64,000 nt of DNA from Streptomyces sp. NBC_01478 (GTDB lineage: Bacteria; Actinomycetota; Actinomycetes; Streptomycetales; Streptomycetaceae). How positions within the stretch are numbered: the first letter of the stretch is position 1; each line of letters begins with the position of its first letter. Below the pieces are notes generated by a model. That model was not told where the DNA came from. It searched no databases and saw only the letters and a list, made by a program, of their open reading frames with translations. Position numbers and translations under genes: made by a program. Shown piece after piece: positions 1 through 9,882 of this stretch. Where the stretch lies: contig NZ_CP109444.1 of assembly GCF_036227225.1 (NCBI RefSeq), positions 4,321,501 through 4,385,500 of the forward strand. The letters are read 5' to 3'.

Positions 1-1
1 C

Positions 2-385
2 GGCCCGGACCGCGAGTACTTCATGGCGATGATGCAGCGCTCGGGTCCGGAGGCCGCTGGGCTCAACCTGCCCGCGTACTCCCCCGAGCAGCAGCGCCGG
101 CTCACCGGCAACCAGATCACCATCGGCCGCCGTCGGCACTCCACCGGTGAGTCCCCCGACATCGACCTGTCGGTGCCGCCGGAGGACCCGGGCGTCTCGC
201 ACCAGCACGCGGTACTGGTCCAGCAGCCGGACGGCAGTTGGGCGGTCGTCGACCAGAACTCGACGAACGGTACGACGGTCAACGGCGGCGAGGAGCCGAT
301 CCAGCCCTTCGTGCCGGTGCCGTTGCAGGACGGGGATCGGGTGCATGTGGGGGCGTGGACGACGATCACGGTTCGGCGGGGTTAA
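2..385 (+). CDS. FHA-domain protein, C-terminal part (5' end outside window)
   Basis: The reading frame is open to the left edge of the window, so only the C-terminal ~127 residues are present. They contain a forkhead-associated (FHA) phosphothreonine-binding domain: an ITIGRR beta-strand, a VSHQHAVL strand and the NSTNGTTVNG loop, the usual FHA phosphopeptide-binding signature. FHA domains dock Ser/Thr-kinase-phosphorylated partners, so a signalling or scaffold role is inferred. Whatever lies N-terminal (vWA, zinc ribbon, kinase or phosphatase) cannot be seen. The first ATG inside the window is unlikely to be the true start because coding sequence continues upstream of it without a stop. Confidence 0.85.
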   Translation, partial: GPDREYFMAMMQRSGPEAAGLNLPAYSPEQQRRLTGNQITIGRRRHSTGESPDIDLSVPPEDPGVSHQHAVLVQQPDGSWAVVDQNSTNGTTVNGGEEPIQPFVPVPLQDGDRVHVGAWTTITVRRG

Positions 386-397
386 GGGCGGCACGGT

Positions 398-1375
398 TCA
401 GCGGAGGGGCCAGGTGTACGGCCCCTCCGGATCGTCCAGCCATGCCCACACCCGCTCACCGGCGACCGAGACGCCGTAGCGCTCGCGTCCTGGCCTCCCT
501 TCACGCTCCCACAGCTCGCGGGCGTCCCGCGGATCGAGCGTGCCGTGGGTGAGGGTGAGCAGGAAGCGGAGCAGTTCGTGGTCGCCGGGGCGGTGCGGGA
601 TCTCGGTCGGCGTGGTCGGTTCGGTACCGCGCAGGGGGACGAAGTACGCGGCCGTGTTCAGGAAGGTGCCCTCGGCGTGGGTCGGGTCGCGGACGGTGAG
701 GGTGATCAGGCCGGTGGCCAGCGGGGCCAGGACGCGGGCGCCGGGGCGGCACTGGGCGATCCAGGCGCGCGGGACCGTCGTCAGGGCGCAGGTCGCCACG
801 ATCCGGTCGTAGGGGCCGTGTGCGGGGACTCCGCGGGTGCCGTCGCCGGTGACGACGGCCGGGCGGTACCCGGCGTCGGCGAGGTGGGTGCGCGCGGAGT
901 CGGTGATCTCCGGTTCCAGGTCGACGGTGGTCACCAGGTCGTCGCCGAGCCGGTGGGCGAGCAGCGCCGCGTTGTAGCCCGTGCCCGCGCCGATCTCCAG
1001 CACCCGGTCGCCGTCCGTCACCCGCAGTTCGGCCAACATCCTTGCCATCAGCGAGGGTTGGCTGCTGGACGACACCAGCTCGCCGTCCCGCAGCCGCGTG
1101 GCGAGCGGTACGTCGGCGTACACCCCGCGCAGCCAGCGCTCCCGCGCGTCCGGGTCGGGACTCCCCCGCCACAGCCGCTCGTGCCCCTGCCCGTCGCCGT
1201 CCGGGACACCGACGTAGTAGTACGGCACGAACAGATGCCGCGGCACCGCCGCGAACACCGCCCGCCATCCGGGGTCCGTGTCCCAGGCTCCGCTCAGGCC
1301 GATCGCCCGCACCAGTTCCGCCCGCGCGGAGACGGCGACGGCGTCCAGGTCCTTGTCGAGAGCGTGCGCGCTCAT
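398..1375 (-). CDS. Protein-L-isoaspartate O-methyltransferase-like SAM methyltransferase
   Basis: This is a 325-residue SAM-dependent methyltransferase of the PCMT family. Motif I reads VLEIGAGTGYNAALLA, preceded by the SSSSQPSLMARML segment that matches the PCMT substrate loop, and followed by VTTVDLEP and the YDRIVATCA motif. PCMT repairs isoaspartyl residues, but many actinomycete paralogues with a long C-terminal extension, as here, modify other substrates, including peptide natural products. The C-terminal ~100 residues are not part of the core fold. The ATG at 1375 is preferred over an in-frame start at 1483, because the extra 36 residues are low-complexity and run into the promoter of the divergent globin gene. 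Confidence 0.8.
   Translation of the reverse strand: MSAHALDKDLDAVAVSARAELVRAIGLSGAWDTDPGWRAVFAAVPRHLFVPYYYVGVPDGDGQGHERLWRGSPDPDARERWLRGVYADVPLATRLRDGELVSSSSQPSLMARMLAELRVTDGDRVLEIGAGTGYNAALLAHRLGDDLVTTVDLEPEITDSARTHLADAGYRPAVVTGDGTRGVPAHGPYDRIVATCALTTVPRAWIAQCRPGARVLAPLATGLITLTVRDPTHAEGTFLNTAAYFVPLRGTEPTTPTEIPHRPGDHELLRFLLTLTHGTLDPRDARELWEREGRPGRERYGVSVAGERVWAWLDDPEGPYTWPLR
402..429. terminator. Inverted repeat, likely bidirectional terminator
   Basis: A perfect 10-bp inverted repeat (402-411 and 420-429) with an 8-nt loop lies just past the stop of the FHA gene. It overlaps the last codons of the convergent methyltransferase gene. There is no U-tract, which is normal for high-GC actinomycete terminators. 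Confidence 0.5.
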
Positions 1376-1460
1376 ACGTCCACTGTCCTGCGACGGGGGG
1401 CGGGAAGCGAGCGGTCCTAAGCCTGAAGTCCTCCGCCACGCCGTCTGAGACCATGGAAGC

Positions 1461-1865
1461 GTGAAAGAGATTCCGCGCGGCACGCTTCAGGAGCAGACCT
1501 TCTACGAGCAGGTCGGCGGGGAGGAGACCTTCCGTCGGCTCGTGCACCGTTTCTACGAGGGCGTCGCCCAGGATCCGCTGCTGAGGGCGATGTACCCGGA
1601 GGAGGACCTGGGCCCGGCCGAGGAGCGCTTCGCCCTGTTCCTGATGCAGTACTGGGGCGGCCCGACGACGTACAGCGACAACCGCGGCCACCCGCGTCTG
1701 CGGATGCGCCACGCGCCCTTCCAGGTCGACCAGGCCGCGCACGACGCCTGGCTGAAGCACATGCACGTCGCCGTGGACGAACTCGGCCTGTCCGAGGAGC
1801 ACGAGCGCACGCTGTGGAACTACCTGACGTACGCCGCCGCGTCGATGGTGAACACGGCGGGCTGA
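1461..1865 (+). CDS. Group II truncated haemoglobin
   Basis: A 134-residue 2/2 globin of the GlbO type. It has the N-terminal FYEQVGGEETFRRLVHRFYEGV helix region, the PEEDLGPAEERFALFLMQYWGGP segment that surrounds the distal pocket, and RMRHAPFQ with the proximal histidine. Family members bind O2 or NO and are linked to oxidative and nitrosative stress or oxygen delivery. The start is a GTG. The gene diverges from the methyltransferase with an 85-bp gap that must hold both promoters. Length and motifs are complete. Confidence 0.92.
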   Translation: MKEIPRGTLQEQTFYEQVGGEETFRRLVHRFYEGVAQDPLLRAMYPEEDLGPAEERFALFLMQYWGGPTTYSDNRGHPRLRMRHAPFQVDQAAHDAWLKHMHVAVDELGLSEEHERTLWNYLTYAAASMVNTAG

Positions 1866-1914
1866 GCACGGCGAGCTGAACGCCCTTTGCCCCGCGGGGA
1901 GTTCGACGGCGCGC

Positions 1915-2583
1915 TCAGCGCACGCTGACGCCGAGTGCGCCGACTCCCGCCCTGCGTACGGCGATCGAGCCGTACGGCGTGCGCAGCCGCAGCCACGCGC
2001 CGGACGAGAAGAGGCCCGACTCGCCGCCGGGGCGCAGGAATCCGAGTGACTGTGCCGCGTGGACCGCCCGCACCGGCAGCGAGGTGTCGCCGACCGTGCG
2101 GGACCAGATCTCCCGCCCTATCCGGTCGAGTTCGGTGCGCGTACGGCCCTCGGGCGTCAACTCCTGCGTACGGGACCGGAATTCGGCGACACCGGCGGCG
2201 ATCATCCCGCGCAGTGCCTGTGGGCCCGGCAGTCCGGACTCGGGGGTCCAGCCGCCGCGCGGTGGCAGCACCCCGGCCCACGGCGGGCCGGTCACCGCGG
2301 TCGGCACCCCGGCCGTGGCCGCCGACTCGTCGAGGGATTCGAGGAGTTCACCGGCGGAGACGGTCACGTCGAGCGTGGCGTCGAGGCCGTTCTCGTAGGG
2401 CTTGGCGAGGCGCACCGCGCGGATGGCGAGCACCTCGAAGGACGGCGGCCGGCCGAAGACGGCGAGCGCCGTGCCGGCCGCCTGGAGGCGGACCGCGGCG
2501 GCGCGGTCGTAGTGGAGCAGCCGGGAGAGGAAGGCCGCGAAGTCCGCCGCCTCCCCTTCGTCGGCGAGGTGGAGGACCGTCAT
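1915..2583 (-). CDS. Conserved hypothetical protein downstream of thioesterase
   Basis: A 222-residue protein with no recognised domain. It begins MTVLHLADEGEAADFAAFLSRL and contains short hydrophobic-aromatic segments but no signal peptide or membrane helix, so it is probably cytoplasmic. Its ATG overlaps the thioesterase stop codon (ATGA, 4 nt), so the two are translationally coupled and probably function together. It is the last gene of the EttA-thioesterase-hypothetical operon and converges on the globin gene. No function is assigned. Confidence 0.8.
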   Translation of the reverse strand: MTVLHLADEGEAADFAAFLSRLLHYDRAAAVRLQAAGTALAVFGRPPSFEVLAIRAVRLAKPYENGLDATLDVTVSAGELLESLDESAATAGVPTAVTGPPWAGVLPPRGGWTPESGLPGPQALRGMIAAGVAEFRSRTQELTPEGRTRTELDRIGREIWSRTVGDTSLPVRAVHAAQSLGFLRPGGESGLFSSGAWLRLRTPYGSIAVRRAGVGALGVSVR

Positions 2584-2993
2584 GCGGCGACAGCCTCGTC
2601 CTCGTCGTCGTCCCGGTATTCCTCCAGGAACTCCCGTTCCTCGGCGGTGATCCGGCGCGGTCGCTGTGCCTCGAAGTCGAAGGGCACGACGACCGTGGAG
2701 GCCCGGACGTAGATCTGGTCGCCGTCCTTCACCTCGTAGGTGATGGTGAAGGACGCCGCCCTGATCTCGGTGATCCACAGCTCGATGTCCACCGGTGTGT
2801 GCCGGTGGACGAGCTGGCGTTTGTAGTCGATCTCGTGGCGCGACACCACCGACCCCTGCTTGAAGTCCTTCTCCGGGCGGAACAGGAAGTCGATACGGGC
2901 TTCCTCCAGGTAGCGGAGGAAGACCACGTTGTTCACGTGGCCGTACGCGTCCATGTCCGCCCAGCGCAGTGGGCAACGGTAGATGTGGCGCAA
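2580..2993 (-). CDS. Acyl-CoA thioesterase, 4HBT/FadM hotdog family
   Basis: A 137-residue single hotdog domain of the 4-hydroxybenzoyl-CoA thioesterase family. The family motif RWADMDAYGHVNN sits near the N-terminus with the catalytic aspartate, followed by FLRYLEEARIDFLF. It hydrolyses an acyl-CoA whose identity cannot be told. A TTG start at 2993 is chosen: it gives the usual N-terminus (RHIYRCPLRWAD) and lies 5 nt after the EttA stop. A longer reading into EttA adds non-homologous residues. It is coupled to the hypothetical gene downstream by an ATGA overlap. Confidence 0.85.
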   Translation of the reverse strand: MRHIYRCPLRWADMDAYGHVNNVVFLRYLEEARIDFLFRPEKDFKQGSVVSRHEIDYKRQLVHRHTPVDIELWITEIRAASFTITYEVKDGDQIYVRASTVVVPFDFEAQRPRRITAEEREFLEEYRDDDEDEAVAA

Positions 2994-2998
2994 GAAGA

Positions 2999-4663
<1,665 letters not shown>

Positions 4664-4818
4664 GAGAAACCGTCCGGCAGCTTGAAATCTGGAGTGGGCA
4701 GATGTAGTCCATCTTGCCTGACCCCTGCCCCTCGGGGGAAACGCGTATGGGCGGGGCGCTGTGAGCTGGGAGTTCGGCGGGCACGGCCGAGAGTCGTCGG
4801 TCACTGTGGGTGTCCACG

Positions 4819-5442
4819 TCACCACCCACAGTCGATGTCGGCCTGTCCTCCCCGTACGACCGGATTGACGTTCGTGCCGTTGATCAGCAGCAGACCTCCG
4901 CTCCGGTCCCACTTCAGCTCGTACGTGCCGGCGGCGACGGGCCGGTATCCGTCGTCGACCACCCAGGAGTCCGCCTCACCCAGGGCCAGGCCGGTGCGCC
5001 CGACCGCGTAGGCCTCGCCGTTGCCGATCACGAGGAAGGACGTCTCCCGTACGACGGCCCTACAGCCGCCCGGTCCCGTGGGGCTCAGCACGTAGTACCG
5101 CGCGTCCGAGACCAGGTCGTCCAGCGCTCCCCACGCACTGCCCGACGCCGCCACGGCGATCAGCACGGCGCTCGTCGGCCACAGCCACCGGGTCCGCTTC
5201 CACGCGAGGCGCGCGGTCTCCTCCCGGCGGGCGGCCCTGAGGAAGGTCCGCCACAGGACGAGCGCGAGCACGAGGACGGTTCCGCTCACCCCCCAGCCGG
5301 GGACCACCCGCCCCCACACCACGAGCAGGAGGTCGCTCCAGGCCGCCCAGGCGGCGAGAGCCAGGGTCCCGATGCCCGCTGCCGTGTAGGCACCGGGCCC
5401 GGGCGACCACCCGACGCCGTGTTCGATCCGTGCTTCGGTCAT
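4819..5442 (-). CDS. Hypothetical multi-pass membrane protein
   Basis: A 207-residue protein with three or four hydrophobic segments in the first half (IGTLALAAWAAWSDLLLVVWG, VSGTVLVLALVLW, WPTSAVLIAVAASGSAWG). A C-terminal ~100-residue hydrophilic domain with two cysteines follows, probably extracytoplasmic (NGEAYAVGRTGLALG, GTYELKWDRSGG). No family is recognised. The ATG at 5442 follows a GGGGAG ribosome-binding site. It is a single gene between ettA and the thioester-domain surface protein gene. Function unknown. Confidence 0.7.
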   Translation of the reverse strand: MTEARIEHGVGWSPGPGAYTAAGIGTLALAAWAAWSDLLLVVWGRVVPGWGVSGTVLVLALVLWRTFLRAARREETARLAWKRTRWLWPTSAVLIAVAASGSAWGALDDLVSDARYYVLSPTGPGGCRAVVRETSFLVIGNGEAYAVGRTGLALGEADSWVVDDGYRPVAAGTYELKWDRSGGLLLINGTNVNPVVRGGQADIDCGW

Positions 5443-5524
5443 GGCGGGTACGACTCCCCGGACGCGCCGACAGTTGCGCCGGGAAGCCGGAACACCGCCG
5501 GGCGGCCGGTGCTTCGGGGTTTCC

Positions 5525-6937
5525 TCAGCCCTGGCCGGGCTTGCGGTCCCGCAGCAGGACGAGGGTCGTGGCGCCGATGCCGACCAGGCCGAGGGCGAGG
5601 ACCGTGATCATCGGGGTGATGCCGGAGCCGCCCGTCTCGGCGAGGTTGGTGTCGACGGCGGTGCCGCCGACGGTCGCGGGGCTCGGCTCGCTGAGCGTCT
5701 GCGTCACGGCACCGCCCGCGTCGCTCTGCGTCCGGCAGTCGAGGACCCCGGTGAACCGCTTCTCGTAGCCGTTCGGCGCCGTGATCGTGAAGTCGTACGC
5801 CTGGTCCTCCTGGAGCGGGATCGTCACCGTCGCGGACTTCCCGGCGTCGATGCCGTGCTCGACGCCCAGCAGCTCGAAGGTGAAGGTCTCGTCGCCCTGG
5901 TTGGCCGCGGTGATGTCCACGCCGCCCTCGGCACAGTTCTTCTGCGCCGACAGTGCCGGTATGGCGCCGGTCTCCGCCCAGTTCGCGCTCGCGGCGGCGG
6001 AGACCGTCGACTCGCTGGAACCGGCGAGGATCTGTGTCTGGCTTCTGCTGTCGGAGGTGAAGGCCCGGCCGACGGGCACGGTGGTGGAGGCCTGCACGGT
6101 CAGCTCGGCCGACCCGGCCGACGCGTCCTCGGGCACGTCGAAGAACACCTGGCTGCCGTCCGCCGCGGACGTGACGGCCTTGCCGTCCTTGTCGACGATC
6201 CGCACCCCGGTCGTGGCGGCGTCCGCGGGCGGTGCCACCGTCACCCCGCTCGCGTTCGTGTGCACCGTCACCGGTCCGAGCCGCTCACCGGGATGCCCGG
6301 ACACGGCCGGCGGGTCGAGGGTCAGCGAGGCCTGCGGCTCCGCCACGTCGCGCGCGCTCTTCTCCAGGTAGTCCGCGAGCTTCTCGGCCTGCGGGTCGAC
6401 CGCGTCGACGTCGGCGCCGTCCGAGTAGCGCCAGATCGCCACCTGCGTACCGGCCGCCGCGTCGCTCTCGGTCAGGCCCTTGGTGCCGGCCTTCGCGGAG
6501 AGCGCCGCCAGGTCGTTCACCTGCGGGTAGGAGTGCTGCAGGATCCAACTGATCTTTCCGGCGCTCTTGTTGGCGCCCAGCGAGGTGCCGCTCCACGCGG
6601 TCTCGTGGTACTTGGCGTCCCGCTGGGTGGGGTTGCGGAGATCGACGCAGTACGTCTGCAGGGTGCCGCCGCCGTCCACGGACATCTCGAACAGGCCCGC
6701 GGAGACCTGCACATCACCACTGTCGTCATGGATCACGGCGGTGCCGTAGGTCTTGAGCCCGCCTATCGTCGCCGTCGCCCCGCCCTGGGTCTGCGGTGTC
6801 TCGTCGGCGACGGCCGGGCCGGCGCCGGCCAGCACTCCGGCGGCGACGAGTCCGCACGCCCAGGTCGCGGCGACGAAGCGCACGGCGCCTCGGCCGCGCA
6901 GGGACAGCGCGGAGAACACAGACAACGCAGATGACAC
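5525..6937 (-). CDS. Sortase-anchored Cys-Gln thioester-domain (TQXA) surface protein
   Basis: A 470-residue secreted, wall-anchored protein. It has an N-terminal signal peptide ending near GAGPAVADE. A TQXA-type thioester domain follows, with the Cys in LQTYCVDL and the Gln in AAAGTQVAIWRYSDG, the pair that forms an internal thioester able to attach covalently to host or surface amines. A beta-sandwich middle region, then LAETG, a hydrophobic helix and a positive tail form the sorting signal. LAxTG signals are used by class E sortases in Streptomyces, so wall attachment is expected. The start is a GTG at 6937 with a GAAGGGGAA ribosome-binding site. An upstream in-frame start adds 32 unrelated residues. 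A cluster of GATAA-type motifs lies 140-240 bp upstream. Confidence 0.85.
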   Translation of the reverse strand: MSSALSVFSALSLRGRGAVRFVAATWACGLVAAGVLAGAGPAVADETPQTQGGATATIGGLKTYGTAVIHDDSGDVQVSAGLFEMSVDGGGTLQTYCVDLRNPTQRDAKYHETAWSGTSLGANKSAGKISWILQHSYPQVNDLAALSAKAGTKGLTESDAAAGTQVAIWRYSDGADVDAVDPQAEKLADYLEKSARDVAEPQASLTLDPPAVSGHPGERLGPVTVHTNASGVTVAPPADAATTGVRIVDKDGKAVTSAADGSQVFFDVPEDASAGSAELTVQASTTVPVGRAFTSDSRSQTQILAGSSESTVSAAASANWAETGAIPALSAQKNCAEGGVDITAANQGDETFTFELLGVEHGIDAGKSATVTIPLQEDQAYDFTITAPNGYEKRFTGVLDCRTQSDAGGAVTQTLSEPSPATVGGTAVDTNLAETGGSGITPMITVLALGLVGIGATTLVLLRDRKPGQG

Positions 6938-7075
6938 GGAATTCCCCTTCGAGCAGGACCCGTCGACGTGGGGGTGCGGTCCCACCAGCAGAATCAATAT
7001 CGCCGGGAGCTGTGCCCGAGCTATGCCCGGCATCCTAGGGACGCCGGTGGACCACCATCTCCGGTCGGGTCATCG

Positions 7076-7176
7076 GATAACCGATCCGACTCGGAATCGT
7101 TATCCCCAAGATCGCTTGCGAGCAGGGCTTATCGACAAATCCACCGGGTCTTTCGGAGCGCATTCGCCGATAAGCC
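7076..7176. promoter_or_regulatory. Paired GATAA/TTATC inverted motifs upstream of the TQXA gene
   Basis: The intergenic region between ssbB and the TQXA gene contains four GATAA-type hexamers arranged as two inverted pairs: GGATAA at 7076 with TTATCC at 7100, and GGCTTATCG at 7126 with CGATAAGCC at 7168. The stretch is more AT-rich than its neighbours. It could be an operator cluster for the TQXA gene. The regulator is unknown and this may be coincidence. Confidence 0.35.
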
Positions 7177-7208
7177 GCAGTTCGATCAGCTCGGGGCGTT
7201 CACTGACA

Positions 7209-7700
7209 TCACGTCACCACCAGATCCTCCGCGCGCTGTTGATCGGAGGACGCGGAATCAACGGAGGAATCCACCGCTGAATCCCCGGCCGGTGTCTCCC
7301 AGTTGGGCTCGGGCCGGGGCGGAGAGGCCGCCGTCTCCTGCCTGTTGGCCCGGCGGAAGGCCGAGGTGCCGCGCGCGAGGTCGTGGCCGATCGCCACGGC
7401 GTCGATGTCCGCCGAGGACCGGTTCGGCTGTCCCTCGCGTGCTTCCGTGCGCACCTTCAGCCGCCCCTGGACGACGACGGGGTCGCCGACCGACAGCGAC
7501 GCCGCCACGTTCGTGGCCAGTTGGCGGTTGGCCCACACCGTGAAGAAGTTGGTGTGGCCGTCCGTCCACGTGCTCTTCTCTCGGTCCCAGTAGCGCGAGG
7601 TCACCGCCAGCCGGAACCGCGCCGACGGTCCCGCCGCCACTTCCCGGTACACCGGCGGTGTCGCCACGTTGCCCACCGCGCAGACCATGGTCTCGTTCAT
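7209..7700 (-). CDS. ssbB: Single-stranded DNA-binding protein, SsbB-type paralogue
   Basis: A 163-residue OB-fold SSB. The N-terminal ~115 residues hold the SSB fold (ARFRLAVTSRYWDRE, TNFFTVWANRQLATNVAASLSVGDPVVVQGRLK). The C-terminal tail is acidic and serine-rich but lacks the canonical DDDIPF tip of the housekeeping SsbA. Streptomyces encode a second SSB, SsbB, needed for chromosome segregation during sporulation, and the divergent tail fits that paralogue. The ATG at 7700 has a GGGAGG ribosome-binding site. It lies downstream of the two dynamin-like GTPase genes on the same strand, a gap of 175 bp. Confidence 0.85.
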   Translation of the reverse strand: MNETMVCAVGNVATPPVYREVAAGPSARFRLAVTSRYWDREKSTWTDGHTNFFTVWANRQLATNVAASLSVGDPVVVQGRLKVRTEAREGQPNRSSADIDAVAIGHDLARGTSAFRRANRQETAASPPRPEPNWETPAGDSAVDSSVDSASSDQQRAEDLVVT

Positions 7701-7875
7701 CGCGCATCCCTCCCTCACCCGGCCGCGCCGGCCGGGCGGAAACGCGTACGGGCCCGTCCCGTACGGCTGCAGTCAGACTGCCTCCGCCGAGCCGGGCCCG
7801 CCGAGCGCTGTGGACCACCGCCCACCTGTGGAAAACCTCGTCACCCGCACGAGGGAACGACGTTCGGACCGAAGT

Positions 7876-9879
7876 TCACCCGGCCCCGACACCCGCCCCC
7901 GTGACCCGCGCGTACTGCTCCCGCACCTCCCGGTACCGCAGCAGCTCCGCGGCCAGCGGATCGAGCACCCGCGCCCGTCCACAGCCCGCCGCGGCCTCCC
8001 GCAACCGCCGCTCGGCGTCGAGGCCGTAGCGCCGGGCGGGGCCGCGGGCCGCCATCCGGCAGCTCCACTCGACGAGCGGGCCGCCGATGATGCCCGCCAC
8101 CATCAGCAGCACCGGCACCCCCAGATTCGGCGCCATGAACCCGATGATCTGGCCCAACAGCCAGAGCCCGCCGACGACTTGGAGGATCGTCATGGACGCC
8201 TGCGCGAGCACGGCCGCCGGCCACCAGCCCGGCCGCGGCGGCCGCCCCACCGGCAGCCCGGCCCGCGCCGCCAGCTCGTCCAGCGCCTCGGGCAGCCCCT
8301 GCGCCCCGCGTACGGCCGCCTCCCGCACCGCCTGTGCCCAGGGCGCCGGGAGCCCGCCGGAGGCCCGGTCGGCGATCGTACGGACCGCCTGTTCGACGCG
8401 CTGGCGTGCCGTGGCCTCCTCGTCCGCCTGCGCGCGGACCGGCAGTCGGCCGGTGGTCGGCTCGCGCCGGTCGTTGTACCAGCGCCACAGCCGCAGCCAG
8501 GGCGTGCCACAGGCCCGGTTGGCGTTGCGCAGCCAGGCGCGTTCGGCCGCCTCGCCCGCCGCGGTCGCGCCCACCGAGTCCGCGAGCCGCGCGGCGAACT
8601 CGTCCCGCGCCTCCTCGCTGAGCCCGGTGCGCCGCCCGGTGGCGTAGACGGGGCGCAGCCGCCAGGCCGCCGCGTCGACATCGGCTGAAATTCGCCGTGC
8701 CGCCGCTCCACGATCCCCCACGAACTGGCCCAGAACCTCGCGGAGTTCGGGGATGCCGTCGCCGGTGAGCGCGGACAGGGAGAGCACGGTCGCGCCGGGT
8801 TCGCCGTACTCCCCGAGCGCGATCCCGTCCTCGTCGAGCAGGCGCCGCAGATCGTCGAGGACCTGGTCGGCGGCCTCCCCGGGGAGCCGGTCGATCTGGT
8901 TGAGGACGACGAACATGACCTCCGCGTGGCCCGCCATCGGCCGCAGATAGCGCTCATGGAGGATCGCGTCGGCGTACTTCTCCGGGTCGACGACCCAGAT
9001 GACCGCGTCGACGAGCGCCAGCACCCGGTCCACCTGTTCGCGGTGCGCGACGGCCGCCGAGTCGTGGTCGGGCAGGTCCACCAGGACGAGCCCGCGCAAC
9101 TGGGCCTCCATCTCGGCGCTTTGGAGCGGCCGTCGGCGCAGCCGTCCCGGGATGCCGAGCCGGTCGATGAGGGTGGCCGCGCCGTCGCTCCAACTGCACG
9201 CGATGGGCGCGGCGGTAGTGGGCCGTCGTACGCCCGTCTCCGAAATGGCCACTCCGGCGAGCGCGTTGAAGAGCTGCGACTTGCCGCTGCCGGTGGCGCC
9301 CGCGATGGCGACCACGGTGTGCTGCCCGGAGAGCCTGCGCCGCGCGGCGGCCTCGTCGAGCACCCGCCCCGCCTCCGCGAGGGTCCCGCTGTCGAGCCGG
9401 GTGCGGGAGAGCCCCACGAGTTCCCGCAGCGCGTCGAGACGGGACCGCAGCGGCCCGTCGTACGCCAACGGGGCGGGGACGTGCGCGGCTTGCGCGGTGT
9501 GCGCGGCCTGCGCGCGGGAGGCCCTGATCTCCACGGCGGCGGCCTGCTGCGCGGCGGTGGTCTCGTTGACCCGCCGCGCGATCAGCCCGTCGTCCCAGGA
9601 GCCGGCCGATTCCTCGGGGTCGGTGGCGTCGGTGGGGTTCGTGGGGTTCACCGAGTCCGCTGCGGACGCCTTGGATTCCGTACGACCGGAGGTGTCGGCC
9701 GGCACGCGCGCGTGGTCGTCGACGTCCTCCAGGTCACCCGCTTCCTCCGCCTCCTGCGCGTCGGGCGCCTCCTCCACGGGGAGGCGGTTTCCGGAGGTCT
9801 CCGCCGAACCGCCCTCTACAGGGGAGGGATCGGCGTGATCCATCTCGTCCGTGTGATCCTGGTCAGTGACGGCAGTCAC
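7876..9879 (-). CDS. Membrane-associated dynamin-like/YfjP-family GTPase (DynB-like)
   Basis: A 667-residue GTPase. After a ~130-residue acidic N-terminal region (many D/E, P and T) come G1 GATGSGKS, G3 LVDLPDHDS and G4 LNQID. The C-terminal half is helical. Near residues 565-625 there are two membrane segments (AVLAQASMTILQVVGGLWLLG and NLGVPVLLMVAGIIGG). It is the second gene of a tandem pair: its GTG start lies 3 nt after the stop of the upstream GTPase. Streptomyces dynamin-like DynA/DynB are encoded by adjacent genes and stabilise the sporulation divisome. This pair, beside ssbB, is a good candidate, but the assignment rests on architecture and memory of gene order. Confidence 0.8.
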   Translation of the reverse strand: MTAVTDQDHTDEMDHADPSPVEGGSAETSGNRLPVEEAPDAQEAEEAGDLEDVDDHARVPADTSGRTESKASAADSVNPTNPTDATDPEESAGSWDDGLIARRVNETTAAQQAAAVEIRASRAQAAHTAQAAHVPAPLAYDGPLRSRLDALRELVGLSRTRLDSGTLAEAGRVLDEAAARRRLSGQHTVVAIAGATGSGKSQLFNALAGVAISETGVRRPTTAAPIACSWSDGAATLIDRLGIPGRLRRRPLQSAEMEAQLRGLVLVDLPDHDSAAVAHREQVDRVLALVDAVIWVVDPEKYADAILHERYLRPMAGHAEVMFVVLNQIDRLPGEAADQVLDDLRRLLDEDGIALGEYGEPGATVLSLSALTGDGIPELREVLGQFVGDRGAAARRISADVDAAAWRLRPVYATGRRTGLSEEARDEFAARLADSVGATAAGEAAERAWLRNANRACGTPWLRLWRWYNDRREPTTGRLPVRAQADEEATARQRVEQAVRTIADRASGGLPAPWAQAVREAAVRGAQGLPEALDELAARAGLPVGRPPRPGWWPAAVLAQASMTILQVVGGLWLLGQIIGFMAPNLGVPVLLMVAGIIGGPLVEWSCRMAARGPARRYGLDAERRLREAAAGCGRARVLDPLAAELLRYREVREQYARVTGAGVGAG

Positions 9880-9882
9880 CGG

